Positions 53,159 to 61,742 of a DNA stretch of 64,000 nucleotides are shown piece after piece. Position 1 is the first letter of the stretch; each line of letters begins with the position of its first letter. The notes under the pieces are model-generated. The model searched no databases. It had not been told where the DNA came from and saw only the letters and a list, made by a program, of their open reading frames with translations. This DNA is from Sphingobium sp. SCG-1 (GTDB lineage: Bacteria > Pseudomonadota > Alphaproteobacteria > Sphingomonadales > Sphingomonadaceae): NCBI RefSeq assembly GCF_002953135.1, contig NZ_CP026372.1, positions 3,935,001 to 3,999,000 of the forward strand. The letters are read 5' to 3'. Position numbers and translations under genes: made by a program.

Positions 53159-54637
53159 ATGGAAACAGATCGTATGGCGACAAGCATCATGACCACGGCC
53201 GACACCAGGCTTGCACTCGCAGAACACGCCTTGCTGCATGCCAATGATGTCGATCTGCGACGAGTCGGCCGCACTGTCGAGGCACTGGTCGGCTCAGGCG
53301 ACTTTGCTGATCTGTATTTTGAAGCGACGCAAAGCGAGAGCTGGCAATTGCAGGAGGGAAAGGTCGCCAAGGGCGCCTTCTCACAGATGCAGGGAGTTGG
53401 CGCGCGCAGTATTGAGGGTGACCGCACCGCTTTCGCATACTCAGGTGCCATATCAGCCGAAGCGCTCGATCTCGCGCTCGATGCAGTGCGCGGCATGCGT
53501 CGGCAGGGTCAGGACGCTACCATGTACGGCGGTATTGATCTCGTCGGCCGCGCGGCCGGGCCTTTCCTGTTTCCAGCAACTGATCCAATTACCGCATTGC
53601 CCGCCGCCGCCAAGATTGCATTGCTGCGCGACATCGATATCCGCGCGCGCCACGCCGACCCGCTGGTCATGCGCGTTTCGGCGAACCTGTCGGTCAGCCA
53701 CCGCACGGTCCTCATCGCCGACAGCGACGGCGCGCTCAGTGCCGACGTGCGTCCGCAAACGCAACTCTCGCTGTCCGTCCAGGTTGAGCGCGAAGGAAAA
53801 CGTTCCACCGGCAACGATTCGATTGGCGGCCGCTTCGGCGTGGCCGATATCGGCAATGACCGGATTGACGCAATGATATCCCGCGCCGTTCACCGCGCAA
53901 TCGTCAACCTCGATGCGCGACCTGCGCCGGCTGGCGTGATGTCGGTCGTGCTTGGCCCCGGTTTCCCCGGCGTGCTGCTGCATGAGGCAGTGGGACATGG
54001 CCTGGAAGGCGACGCACACCGCAAACGCTCATCCGTATTCGCCGGACGCATGGGCGACCGGATCGCTGCGCCGGGCGTCACGGTCGTGGACGACGGCACC
54101 ATGCCTGGCCGCGTCGGCTCTTTGCATGTCGATGACGAGGGCACGCCGACCGCTTGCAATGTTCTGATTGAGGATGGACGACTGGTCGGGCTGATGCAGG
54201 ATCGCATGAACGCCGGCCTGATGAACGCGCGGCGGACCGGCAATGCGCGCCGCGAATCCTACCGCCACTTGCCGATGCCACGCATGACCAATACGTTCCT
54301 GGAGGGCGGCGTCCACGACCGGGCCGAGATCCTTCAATCGGTGCAGAAGGGCATCTACGCTGTCGCTTTTGAAGGCGGGCAGGTTGACATCACCAGTGGT
54401 CAGTTCAACTTCTCGACAACCGAGGCTTATCTGATCGAGGATGGCCGTGTCACCGCCCCCGTTCAAGGCGCAACGCTGATCGGTATGGGTCATGAGGCGC
54501 TGGCGCATATCAGCATGGTCGGCAGCGATCTCGCGATCGAGAACGGCGTGTGTGGCAAAGCTGGCCAGTCGGTACAGGTTGGCGTCGGTCAGCCCACGGT
54601 GCGCATCGACGAGATGATAGTAGGCGGCACGGCCTAA
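53159..54637 (+). CDS. TldD-family metallopeptidase (catalytic subunit)
   Basis: This 492-residue protein (or 487 from ATG 53174) is the catalytic partner. It has the intact zinc motif HEAVGH in LLHEAVGHGLEGD near residue 270 and the C-terminal Cys ligand in NGVCGKAGQSVQVGVGQP. Zinc-dependent TldD/TldE complexes enclose a chamber that digests small unfolded peptides in the cytoplasm. With TldE directly upstream, the two should form one heterodimer. Bacteria usually also carry a separate housekeeping copy; whether this one does is not visible here. Confidence 0.93.
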   Translation: METDRMATSIMTTADTRLALAEHALLHANDVDLRRVGRTVEALVGSGDFADLYFEATQSESWQLQEGKVAKGAFSQMQGVGARSIEGDRTAFAYSGAISAEALDLALDAVRGMRRQGQDATMYGGIDLVGRAAGPFLFPATDPITALPAAAKIALLRDIDIRARHADPLVMRVSANLSVSHRTVLIADSDGALSADVRPQTQLSLSVQVEREGKRSTGNDSIGGRFGVADIGNDRIDAMISRAVHRAIVNLDARPAPAGVMSVVLGPGFPGVLLHEAVGHGLEGDAHRKRSSVFAGRMGDRIAAPGVTVVDDGTMPGRVGSLHVDDEGTPTACNVLIEDGRLVGLMQDRMNAGLMNARRTGNARRESYRHLPMPRMTNTFLEGGVHDRAEILQSVQKGIYAVAFEGGQVDITSGQFNFSTTEAYLIEDGRVTAPVQGATLIGMGHEALAHISMVGSDLAIENGVCGKAGQSVQVGVGQPTVRIDEMIVGGTA

Positions 54638-54687
54638 CAACACAAATCCGATTGTCGCTCGACTTAAGTCCTCATTAGCGTCCTTCG

Positions 54688-54852
54688 TTACCCCGGCTCC
54701 CATCGCTGTAGGTGCTCAACGGGCAAACCGAAATCGAACGAAACCGGCAACCGCCATTCTCTAGCAGGCGAGCGCCAAGCCGATGCCGGTGATGCAGACC
54801 GTCGCAATCTAGACGCTGGCCATCTGCACAGGTAGCCGATCTGATTCTTCAT
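54688..54852 (-). other. Small open frame downstream of tonB, tentative
   Basis: In the 306-base gap between tldD and tonB, an ATG at 54852 with GAAGG upstream opens a 54-codon frame. The neighbouring frame gives a hydrophobic tail (IATVCITGIGLALAC). With a missing base and one TAG read as Trp, this would be a single-helix peptide of about 31 residues. It may be a decayed small membrane protein. Nothing else was seen in the gap. Confidence 0.25.
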
Positions 54853-54943
54853 TTCGCCTTCACCTATAGCGGCGGCGAACCTTGCGCATGAAATCTAGGC
54901 GCTTGCCATCAAGGTAAGAACCGGATGTGATTTTCTTTGATCC

Positions 54944-55756
54944 TTATCGCGCGCGGTTGATGAAGAAGTCGATCGGCACCGTCACCGTGTAGGTGTCACC
55001 CGGCAGGCCTTTCGGCATTTTGGGCAGTGGATCGACTCGTTTGACGAGTTCGCGCACGGCGTCATCGAGCACCGGGAAGCGTCGACTCCGAACGATATCA
55101 GAACTGACGATGTGTCCATCTCGGCCGATCACCATATGGAGATAGACAATGTCTTCCATACGCTGCTGCATCGCGGCGCTCGGATAACGCTTGCGACGCT
55201 CCAGCCGGGCGACGATCTGCGCGTCATAGGTCTGCTCGATTGATGCGATGCCCTGTATCGGCGTGCCCTGCACTGGCGCTGCGGCTGCTTTAGCGGGCGC
55301 TGCCGGGGCTGCAGCGGGCGCCGCGGCCCGTTGTTTGGGTGGCGTGGGCGGCGTCTCCTTGGGTGGAATGGTCACGTCGGCCTTCACGTTCGGAACTTTG
55401 GGCATAGGTGGCAGATCAAGCTTTTCGGTCTTGGTCTGCTCGACTGGTTTGGGTTTTTCCGGCTCAGGAGGGGTCTGGTGCGGCGGCGCGGCGGGCGCCG
55501 AAGGCATTGGCAGAATCTGCACGGCCATCGCAGTGCTGAGCGAAGTCGGCTCGGGCGGCCGGATCTGCTGCAGCCCGAAGACCAGCGCCGCACCGACTGC
55601 CAGGTGTGCAGCCACTGAAGTGCCGAGCGCCGCCTTCCAGAGTTGCGGCTCGGGCAGCCGGGGCGTCTGCCGTTGCTCGACCGGTACGAACAGCACCGGC
55701 TTAGCCGGCGGCGCCGGAGCCAAGTCCGACAAGGGCAACCTTGAGATATCCGGCAT
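54944..55756 (-). CDS. tonB: TonB energy transducer
   Basis: This TonB protein of about 270 residues has one N-terminal membrane helix (SVAAHLAVGAALVFGL), a Pro/Lys-rich periplasmic linker (PPEPEKPKPVEQTK; PPKETPPTPPKQR), and a C-terminal TonB domain (RKRYPSAAMQQRMEDIVYLH ... DDAVRELVKRVDPLPKMP). It spans the periplasm and powers outer-membrane receptors. It overlaps exbD by about 56 bases; the start may be ATG 55756 or 55768. As the last gene of exbB-exbD-tonB it is probably dedicated to the nearby receptor. Confidence 0.9.
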   Translation of the reverse strand: MPDISRLPLSDLAPAPPAKPVLFVPVEQRQTPRLPEPQLWKAALGTSVAAHLAVGAALVFGLQQIRPPEPTSLSTAMAVQILPMPSAPAAPPHQTPPEPEKPKPVEQTKTEKLDLPPMPKVPNVKADVTIPPKETPPTPPKQRAAAPAAAPAAPAKAAAAPVQGTPIQGIASIEQTYDAQIVARLERRKRYPSAAMQQRMEDIVYLHMVIGRDGHIVSSDIVRSRRFPVLDDAVRELVKRVDPLPKMPKGLPGDTYTVTVPIDFFINRAR

Positions 55757-56126
55757 CGCGTAAACCATTGAGCAGATCCATAAGATGATCGTATTCGACA
55801 CTTTTGTCGGCGCGCAGAAATATCTGCACATTCCGGTTGCCTGCGGTTGCCCTGTCGAGCACTGAAGCAAGTTGTTCTCGGCCAATCCGATCATTACCGA
55901 TCGCGATGCGCAGATCGGCTTGCAGCGTAAGGAAAACGGGCTTGTCTTCCGGCGGTTTCTGGGCAGCATTGGAGGCCGGTAGGTTGACGGGCACGTCGAC
56001 CGTTGCGAGCGGCGCCGTCACCATGAATATAACGAGTAGCACCAGCATCACGTCAATGAACGGCGTGACGTTGATTTCGTGCGTTTCGGCAAGGCCTTCC
56101 TCGGCATGTTGCAAGCGCATGCCCAT
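55701..56126 (-). CDS. exbD: ExbD-type biopolymer transport protein
   Basis: This 141-residue protein has one membrane helix directly after a short N-terminus. The key Asp is in NVTPFIDVMLVLLVIFM (residue about 26), the proton-carrying residue of ExbD/TolR. A periplasmic domain follows (FLRADKSVEYDHLMDLLNGL). It starts 3 bases after the exbB stop. Confidence 0.95.
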   Translation of the reverse strand: MGMRLQHAEEGLAETHEINVTPFIDVMLVLLVIFMVTAPLATVDVPVNLPASNAAQKPPEDKPVFLTLQADLRIAIGNDRIGREQLASVLDRATAGNRNVQIFLRADKSVEYDHLMDLLNGLRDAGYLKVALVGLGSGAAG

Positions 56127-56129
56127 CGT

Positions 56130-56996
56130 TCAGCGCCCTTCGGTGGAGAGGGCGATCGCGACTACCGCCTCGGGCCGCCCCGACGGACGCGCCCGGGCAC
56201 CGGATGCATCCTGCTGCACCTCGATCCGTTCGCTTTCCCGACTCAGGAGGCAAGCCGCTAGGACTGCGACCTCGTTGAGCAGCCGCTTATAGCTCGCGAT
56301 TGAGCGGGAGAGACTGTTGTAGATCAGAACCGCAGGAATTGCTGCGGCGAGGCCGATCGCGGTCGCCAACAGCGCCTCGGCGATGCCTGGCGCCACCACG
56401 GCGAGGCTCGTCGAATGCGACCGCGAAATACCCATAAAGCTGTTCATGATGCCCCATACCGTTCCCGCCAGCCCAACGAATGGTGAGATCGCGCCGATCG
56501 AAGCCAGCACGCTCGTCCCCCACAGGACCCGGTGGATCGCACGCGCCTCAACCATGGGCAGTTGCACTGCAACCCGTTCCTCGACGCCCTCGATTTGACG
56601 GTGTGTCGGTGCCGGGCCGACACGCTGGAGCTCCGTCGCCGCGACTTCTACCATTTCCAGAGTCGCGCGATAGCTGGCGCTACGTGCCTCCTTCAGCGTG
56701 CCGACGGCGGACATCATGCAAATATCTTTCTTCAGGCAGGTCTTGGCATCACGTAATTCGCGCCCCTTCATGATCCACAGTGTCCATGTAGCGATCGAGG
56801 CGATCACGAGCAGCGCCATCACGCCTTTAACGATCGGGTCGGCATGCGCAACGATCTGTAGGATGCCATCATTCTGCGTCACCACGATGGTCGGAGCCTG
56901 CGGCCCGGCTGCGCCCGCGGAGACCGCGGATGTCACTAGCAGCACGGCAAGCCCGCACCCCGCAATCTTTAATCCGTTGCTCCACCTTGCCCGCAT
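56130..56996 (-). CDS. exbB: ExbB-type proton channel protein
   Basis: This 288-residue MotA/TolQ/ExbB-family protein has a signal-like N-terminus (MRARWSNGLKIAGCGLAVLL) and three membrane helices. The conserved block is LASIGAISPFVGLAGTVWGI then GIAEALLATAIGLAAAIPAVLIYN. With ExbD it forms the proton-driven motor for TonB. I chose ATG 56996 for its AAGGAG site. It is divergent from the thioredoxin gene across a 183-base gap and heads the exbB-exbD-tonB operon. Confidence 0.95.
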   Translation of the reverse strand: MRARWSNGLKIAGCGLAVLLVTSAVSAGAAGPQAPTIVVTQNDGILQIVAHADPIVKGVMALLVIASIATWTLWIMKGRELRDAKTCLKKDICMMSAVGTLKEARSASYRATLEMVEVAATELQRVGPAPTHRQIEGVEERVAVQLPMVEARAIHRVLWGTSVLASIGAISPFVGLAGTVWGIMNSFMGISRSHSTSLAVVAPGIAEALLATAIGLAAAIPAVLIYNSLSRSIASYKRLLNEVAVLAACLLSRESERIEVQQDASGARARPSGRPEAVVAIALSTEGR

Positions 56997-57179
56997 GAAA
57001 ACTCGCTCCTTTGGCGCTCGAAAGGCCGCTTCCCAATTCCTTGTATTTTTCCAACGAGCGGGCCTGCCCGAATCCGTACGGCGCACGCGCAGGTGCGGAT
57101 TGCCTTGTGACGGATCGTTTGCGTACCGATCAGGCCCGTATTCTCGGGCTGGCACGCGATGCAAAAGAAAGGGACGACA

Positions 57180-57518
57180 ATGGGCAATCTTGCCAATGTG
57201 ACCGCCGATACATTCGAGGCGAAAGTAATGGCGTCGCCACGTCCAGTGCTAGTCGATTTCTGGGCGGAATGGTGCGGGCCGTGTAAGGCAATGATGCCGG
57301 TGCTCGAGACGCTTGCGTCGAGCTTTGCGGGGAAGGTCGATATCGTTAAGGTCAACATTGAGCAGCCAGCAGAGGATGCTTTGAAGAATCGCTTCGGCAT
57401 CCAGGGCATTCCAACGCTGATCCTGTTTAAGGATGGTGAGGAGATGGGCCGCTATGTCGGGTTCGGCGGGACACAGACGTCAGCCAAGCTTGCGGAGTTC
57501 ATCTCCGAACACGCCTGA
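57180..57518 (+). CDS. Thioredoxin
   Basis: This 112-residue thioredoxin has the classic active site WCGPC at 31-35, preceded by VLVDFWAE, and the cis-proline GIPTLILFKDGEE. It has no signal peptide, so it acts in the cytoplasm. The sequence is closest to general TrxA proteins, and a housekeeping role is possible. Its place between the TonB system and the FecI/FecR-ABC genes raises the option that it reduces disulfides in an imported peptide. It ends at a strong terminator. Confidence 0.93.
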   Translation: MGNLANVTADTFEAKVMASPRPVLVDFWAEWCGPCKAMMPVLETLASSFAGKVDIVKVNIEQPAEDALKNRFGIQGIPTLILFKDGEEMGRYVGFGGTQTSAKLAEFISEHA

Positions 57519-57528
57519 ATGCTGACCG

Positions 57529-57567
57529 AAAGAGAGGGCCGGTCACATTGGCGACCCCTCTCTTTTT
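57529..57567 (+). terminator. Intrinsic terminator after thioredoxin
   Basis: A 10-bp perfect stem (AAAGAGAGGG at 57529-57538, CCCTCTCTTT at 57556-57565) with a 17-base loop runs into T5. It separates trx from the sigma-factor gene. Confidence 0.85.
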
Positions 57568-57811
57568 CAGGCGTAAAGAAGGCGCAGGACACTGCCGCAC
57601 AGCATCCATATTGGGATCGCCTTTGCGAAAATTTCGCCTTGCAAGCAACAGGATTGCTCAATGACTGCCAAGCTTGAGAATTTATTCTTGTAAATGCCGC
57701 CGAATCGTAACAGGATTGTCATCAGATAAGGGACGTGACGCGCGGCTTCGCAAGAAGGGCCGCGCTGGAGTAGCGACTCACGAGGGATTCTCCATAAACG
57801 GATGGCGCGAC

Positions 57812-58378
57812 ATGCGGGGCAAGAGTACGATTAGTGCTGACGGGATCAAACCTGTTCTCGAAAGGGGCCGGGCATCGCTCAACCTATCGGAGTTGCAGCA
57901 TGTTTTTACCTCCGTGCGTACCGAGCTGGTCCGCCACCTGACTCGTCGCACCGGCAACCCCGAAACGGCCGCTGACCTCAGCCACGACGTTTTCGAGAAG
58001 CTTTCCGCCGTGCGCGCGGACATCCCGACACCGCAGATGGCGCGCTCGTACCTTTTCCGCATGGCCGGCAACCTTGCCATCGACCATCGCCGTGTAGAGG
58101 CGCGCCGCACCGAGATCCTGACCGGTTCGCAAGTCCTGTTCGAGGATGTCGAGTTATGTCCCGAGACCGTGGCGGTCTCCCGCGATGAACTTCGTCAGGT
58201 CGAGGCCGCGCTGGAAGAACTGCCGCCCAAATGCAAACAGGTACTATTGCTCTCCCGTATGCACGGTTTTTCGCATAAGGAGATCGCCCGGAAGCTCGAA
58301 ATCTCCGTCAGCCTGGTGGAGAAATATCAATTGAGGGCATTGCGCCATTGCCGCGAACGAATGGGCACGAACGGCTAG
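57812..58378 (+). CDS. fecI: FecI-type ECF RNA polymerase sigma factor
   Basis: This ECF sigma factor of about 188 residues has region 2 (FTSVRTELVRHLTRRTGNPETAADLSHDVFEKL, conserved parts only) and region 4 (LPPKCKQVLLLSRMHGFSHKEIARKLEISVSLVEKY; the helix-turn-helix is HKEIARKLEISVSLVEKY). The FecI pattern (region 4 with sequence LEISVSLVEKY) fits iron/transport signalling sigma factors. The start at 57812 is the most likely of several. It precedes fecR by 51 bases. Confidence 0.9.
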   Translation: MRGKSTISADGIKPVLERGRASLNLSELQHVFTSVRTELVRHLTRRTGNPETAADLSHDVFEKLSAVRADIPTPQMARSYLFRMAGNLAIDHRRVEARRTEILTGSQVLFEDVELCPETVAVSRDELRQVEAALEELPPKCKQVLLLSRMHGFSHKEIARKLEISVSLVEKYQLRALRHCRERMGTNG

Positions 58379-58429
58379 ATTGCTACCCTCACCGATGCGG
58401 ATTGTTCGCGTGTGGATCGTTTCCCCGGC

Positions 58430-59371
58430 ATGATTAGGCTTGTGTATTCCGCGTCCCGAGCGAAGGCCCGTTCTTTGGATGACGAGGCGATGGGTTGGGT
58501 CGTCCGGCTGACTTCGGGAGATGCCTCTGCCGAGGAATATGACGATTTCCGGCGCTGGCGCGATCAAGGGCCGGATCATCTCGCCGCCCTGAACCGTGCC
58601 CGCCAATTGTGGCAGCAATTGGAAACGGCGCTTCCAATGGTTCAACAGCGGCAGAGTCGGTCCCGCCGGCGAATGATCGCGTTCACGCGCAACATTCCAG
58701 TCGCGGCTTCGCTTCTGATCGGTGCGTTGTTCGGATATCACTATTGGACCGTTGGGCGCTTCGATCAGGTAACTGCCGTGGGTGAGCGCCGCATCGTTGC
58801 ACTGTCCGATGGCAGTCGGCTGGTAATGAGCGGTGACACCGCCTTGAATGTGAGAATAGGCGGAGGGATGCGGCGCATCGATCTTGCGCGTGGTGAAATC
58901 CTGGTCCGCGCGAGACACGACATGGAATCGCCCTTCGTCGTGCATGCCGGCGAGGCGCATTTCCGTGACGTCGGGACAGTGTTCGACGTGTCCAAAAAGG
59001 GCGACGGTGGAAGGCTGGTCGTCGTGGAAGGACTTGTGGAGGCTTCTCGAGACGATCGCCGACTGCTAGTAGCGCCAGGCCAGTCAGTCGCCGTGAACGG
59101 CGCCCTCGGCGCGCTCACTGCCGTCGACGCTCAGGCCGAAACCGCCTGGGCGAACGGTCGCCTGATCCTTCGCAACAAGACGCTGCCGCAGATGTTGGCA
59201 GCGCTCACGCCTTACTATCGTCGTCACATCGTGCTGCTGAAAGACACCACCGGCACACCGTTGCTGAACGCGTCTATCGATCTCGACCATATCGCTGAGT
59301 GGCTCACTGCACTCGAGCAGATGCAGGGCATTCGCGTCACTCACATTGCAGGCTACACCTTCCTGACTTGA
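58430..59371 (+). CDS. fecR: FecR-type anti-sigma factor
   Basis: This 313-residue inner-membrane protein has an N-terminal cytoplasmic part that binds FecI (AMGWVVRLTSGDASAEEYDDF), a single helix near residues 85-105 (NIPVAASLLIGALFGYHYW) and a periplasmic FecR domain (DGSRLVMSGDTALNVRI; RGEILVRARHDMESPFVVHAGEA) with a C-terminal STN-like tail. A GTG at 58412 is an alternative start. The periplasmic domain should meet the STN domain of the receptor at 48988-51585. Confidence 0.92.
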   Translation: MIRLVYSASRAKARSLDDEAMGWVVRLTSGDASAEEYDDFRRWRDQGPDHLAALNRARQLWQQLETALPMVQQRQSRSRRRMIAFTRNIPVAASLLIGALFGYHYWTVGRFDQVTAVGERRIVALSDGSRLVMSGDTALNVRIGGGMRRIDLARGEILVRARHDMESPFVVHAGEAHFRDVGTVFDVSKKGDGGRLVVVEGLVEASRDDRRLLVAPGQSVAVNGALGALTAVDAQAETAWANGRLILRNKTLPQMLAALTPYYRRHIVLLKDTTGTPLLNASIDLDHIAEWLTALEQMQGIRVTHIAGYTFLT

Positions 59372-59454
59372 TTGCCGCACTGCAGGGAATTTGGGGATTT
59401 GCCTCCCGCCGCTCGTTCTTCCGGCAACCCCAGCGATCATCGGACAGACCCAGC

Positions 59455-61248
59455 ATGGCCATCATCCAGCCACTAACCGCCAATTCCAGAGACTATCGTT
59501 TGAACGGTCTTCTCCTCAGCCGAATCTGGCGGCTGATTCGGCCATATTGGGGCCGGCTTGAAGCCTGGCGTTCCTGGTTACTACTTGTCCTGCTGCTGAG
59601 TTCAGTCATGATCGGCGCGGCGATCAGCGCGCTTCAGACCTATCAACTCAAAACATTGACTGACCAGTTGATTGCGCGCAGCGAGCACGGGTTCGCGATC
59701 GCATTGTTCGCGTACATTGCGTTCTTGCTGTTCAATAACCTGATGCCAGTGGTGATGAGCGTGGCCGACAATTGGCTTTTGGTGGATTGGCGGCGCTGGA
59801 TGACCACGCACTTGGTCGACCGTTACCTGGAACACCGGACATATTACGATATCGCTCTCAAGGACGATCTGGATAATCCTGACCAGCGGCTGCAGGAAAG
59901 CATCACACCGTTCGTCACGACCGTCGCGCAGTTTCCGCGCACCTTTCTCTTCCAGTCAGGAACGGTGATCAGCGCAGTCGGGATCCTGATGTCAATCGAC
60001 AGCACCTTGCTGTGGTGGGCGTTCACGGCCGGCGTGCTGCAAGTGTTGCTCAACGCCCTGATTACCATTCCCACGATCAAGCTCGCCTTTCAATGGACCG
60101 TGGCCGAAGCCGATCTCCGCTACGGCCTGACTCACGTCCGCGAAAATGCCGAAGCGATCGCCTTCTATCACGGCGAGCCGGCGGAGCGCGTACATATTCT
60201 GAAACGCTTGATGACCGCATCGCGTACCCAGTTGTGGCTGAACTTCTACAAAGATGTTGCCATTCCCGGCGTGCTAGCGCTGCTCAGCGCAGCCTGGATA
60301 TATCTTCCCTACTGGTTTCTCGCGCCGCATGTGGTTGCGGGCACTATGACCTATGGCACCATCGCGCAAGCGGCGGGAGCAGTGAGTTTGCTTCAGTCGT
60401 CCTTGCTTATACTGAGCAGGTTCCTGCCGCTATTGGCGGAAGCGGCGCCACCCGCAGTCAGGCTCGCCCAAATACAAGAGCGTTTGGAGACGCTTCGGGC
60501 CGTTCGTTCGACACCCACAAGCCGTCGGCTGACGATCGACCGGACGTCCGAAACGGTCCGCCTAGACAACGTCTCACTGGAGACGCCAGGTGGTGAACAG
60601 CAACTTGTCAAGGCGCTCAGCCTTTGCGTCGATGGCGACACAAATCTGGCGATCGTGGGCCAGACAGGTGTTGGCAAGAGTTCGCTATTAAGGGCGATGG
60701 CGGGACTATGGACACGTGGGCATGGCCAGCTTGAGATGCCGCCGCCAGAGCACTGCCTGTTCCTGCCGCAGCGACCTTATATGATCCTGGCCGATCTGCG
60801 CTCCCAACTCCTTTACCCGCACGATCCGGAAGTAACGGACGAGCGCCTCTACGAAGTGTTAGAGGCCGTGAATTTGCGCCATGTCATTGATAAGCATGGC
60901 GGCCTATCAGCGGTGCGGGATTGGGGGCGCGTACTGTCGTTAGGCGAGCAACAGCGGATTGCTTTCGCCCGCGTTCTCGTCTCAAAACCGTACTTTGTCT
61001 TTCTGGACGAGGCCACGAGCGCGGTCGACTTCGCCACCGAAACGCGCCTTTACCGTCTTCTCGCCGGCACGGGTGCGAGCTACATAAGCATCGGCCACAG
61101 GCTCAGTATCCTCGATCACCACACCCACGTCCTGACGCTGAAGGTCGGCGGTGAATGGTCGATCGAACGTCACGATCCGATCGACGGCCTCACTGCGCCC
61201 CAAGCTGATCATCCTACTCCGCTCGTCGGTAGCGAACGCGCAACCTGA
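59455..61248 (+). CDS. SbmA/BacA-type ABC transporter with fused ATPase (BclA-like)
   Basis: This 597-residue half-transporter has an N-terminal membrane domain of the SbmA/BacA (ABC_membrane_2) group. The diagnostic segment NWLLVDWRRWMTTHLVDRYL, with DNPDQRLQESITPF, is near residues 105-150. A C-terminal ATPase domain follows: Walker A GQTGVGKSS near 402-410, signature LSLGEQQR near 493, Walker B FVFLDEAT near 515. SbmA/BacA/BclA proteins import peptides such as microcins, bleomycin and NCR peptides. The gene follows fecR by 83 bases. Confidence 0.88.
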   Translation: MAIIQPLTANSRDYRLNGLLLSRIWRLIRPYWGRLEAWRSWLLLVLLLSSVMIGAAISALQTYQLKTLTDQLIARSEHGFAIALFAYIAFLLFNNLMPVVMSVADNWLLVDWRRWMTTHLVDRYLEHRTYYDIALKDDLDNPDQRLQESITPFVTTVAQFPRTFLFQSGTVISAVGILMSIDSTLLWWAFTAGVLQVLLNALITIPTIKLAFQWTVAEADLRYGLTHVRENAEAIAFYHGEPAERVHILKRLMTASRTQLWLNFYKDVAIPGVLALLSAAWIYLPYWFLAPHVVAGTMTYGTIAQAAGAVSLLQSSLLILSRFLPLLAEAAPPAVRLAQIQERLETLRAVRSTPTSRRLTIDRTSETVRLDNVSLETPGGEQQLVKALSLCVDGDTNLAIVGQTGVGKSSLLRAMAGLWTRGHGQLEMPPPEHCLFLPQRPYMILADLRSQLLYPHDPEVTDERLYEVLEAVNLRHVIDKHGGLSAVRDWGRVLSLGEQQRIAFARVLVSKPYFVFLDEATSAVDFATETRLYRLLAGTGASYISIGHRLSILDHHTHVLTLKVGGEWSIERHDPIDGLTAPQADHPTPLVGSERAT

Positions 61249-61323
61249 ACCGCTATGCTCGTCGATAGCTGAGCGGCGGAAGTGTTCAGTGCTGGCCGAA
61301 CGACGCTCATTGACATATGACCT

Positions 61324-61443
61324 GTGAACAGACGGCGGCTTACAACGTTGTTGCGGATTTATGAGCACGTGGAGACTGAGCTTACCGCCGCTAAGGCGAG
61401 CTTTGCCGCCACTATCTCGGATTTCTCCTCGCAGCAGAAATAG
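61324..61443 (+). other. Small open frame, tentative
   Basis: A GTG at 61324 opens a 39-codon frame starting NRRRLTTLLRIYEHVE, with a pattern like the N-terminus of FliJ-type or coiled-coil proteins (about TELTAAKASFAATIS). There is no clear ribosome site. It may be a relic. Confidence 0.25.
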
Positions 61444-61638
61444 CCTTTGGAGGCGCTTTCAAACAGGTCGGAATCCGGATTGAACGAAAGGCAATGACAC
61501 TGATTCGCAATGGATTGGCTCTAGACATCCAGCGGTCTGCACAGCTTCTGCACAGAAAACGCGCCGCAAGCGCAAACGCGCGCCACTGAGCCCTGCACTG
61601 GCATCTGCCATGGATGCCACTCCATCAGGGAGGTCATC

Positions 61639-61742
61639 ATGCACCGCTCGCCGTTTCTTGCCACATACGGGTGGAAGCTCTTTCTCGGCTTGGCCATCAT
61701 TTGTCTTGGCGATTATGTTTTCTATTACAGCGAGCTTTTTAT
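61639..61742 (+). pseudogene. Truncated membrane-protein start, interrupted by the transposase relic
   Basis: An ATG at 61639 with a strong GGGAGG site opens MHRSPFLATYGWKLFLGLAI, then ICLGDYVFYYSELFI, a membrane helix. The frame then runs into the IS110-type relic at about 61743. It looks like the first 35 codons of a gene cut by insertion. Confidence 0.45.

Noticed and set aside
57159..57179. Earlier thioredoxin start
   Set aside because: The ATG at 57180 has AAAGGGA directly upstream and gives the usual N-terminus.
47274..61248. Classic lasso-peptide or other RiPP biosynthesis cluster
   Set aside because: No precursor peptide, cyclase or B-type peptidase gene could be found. The gene set fits uptake and breakdown rather than production.
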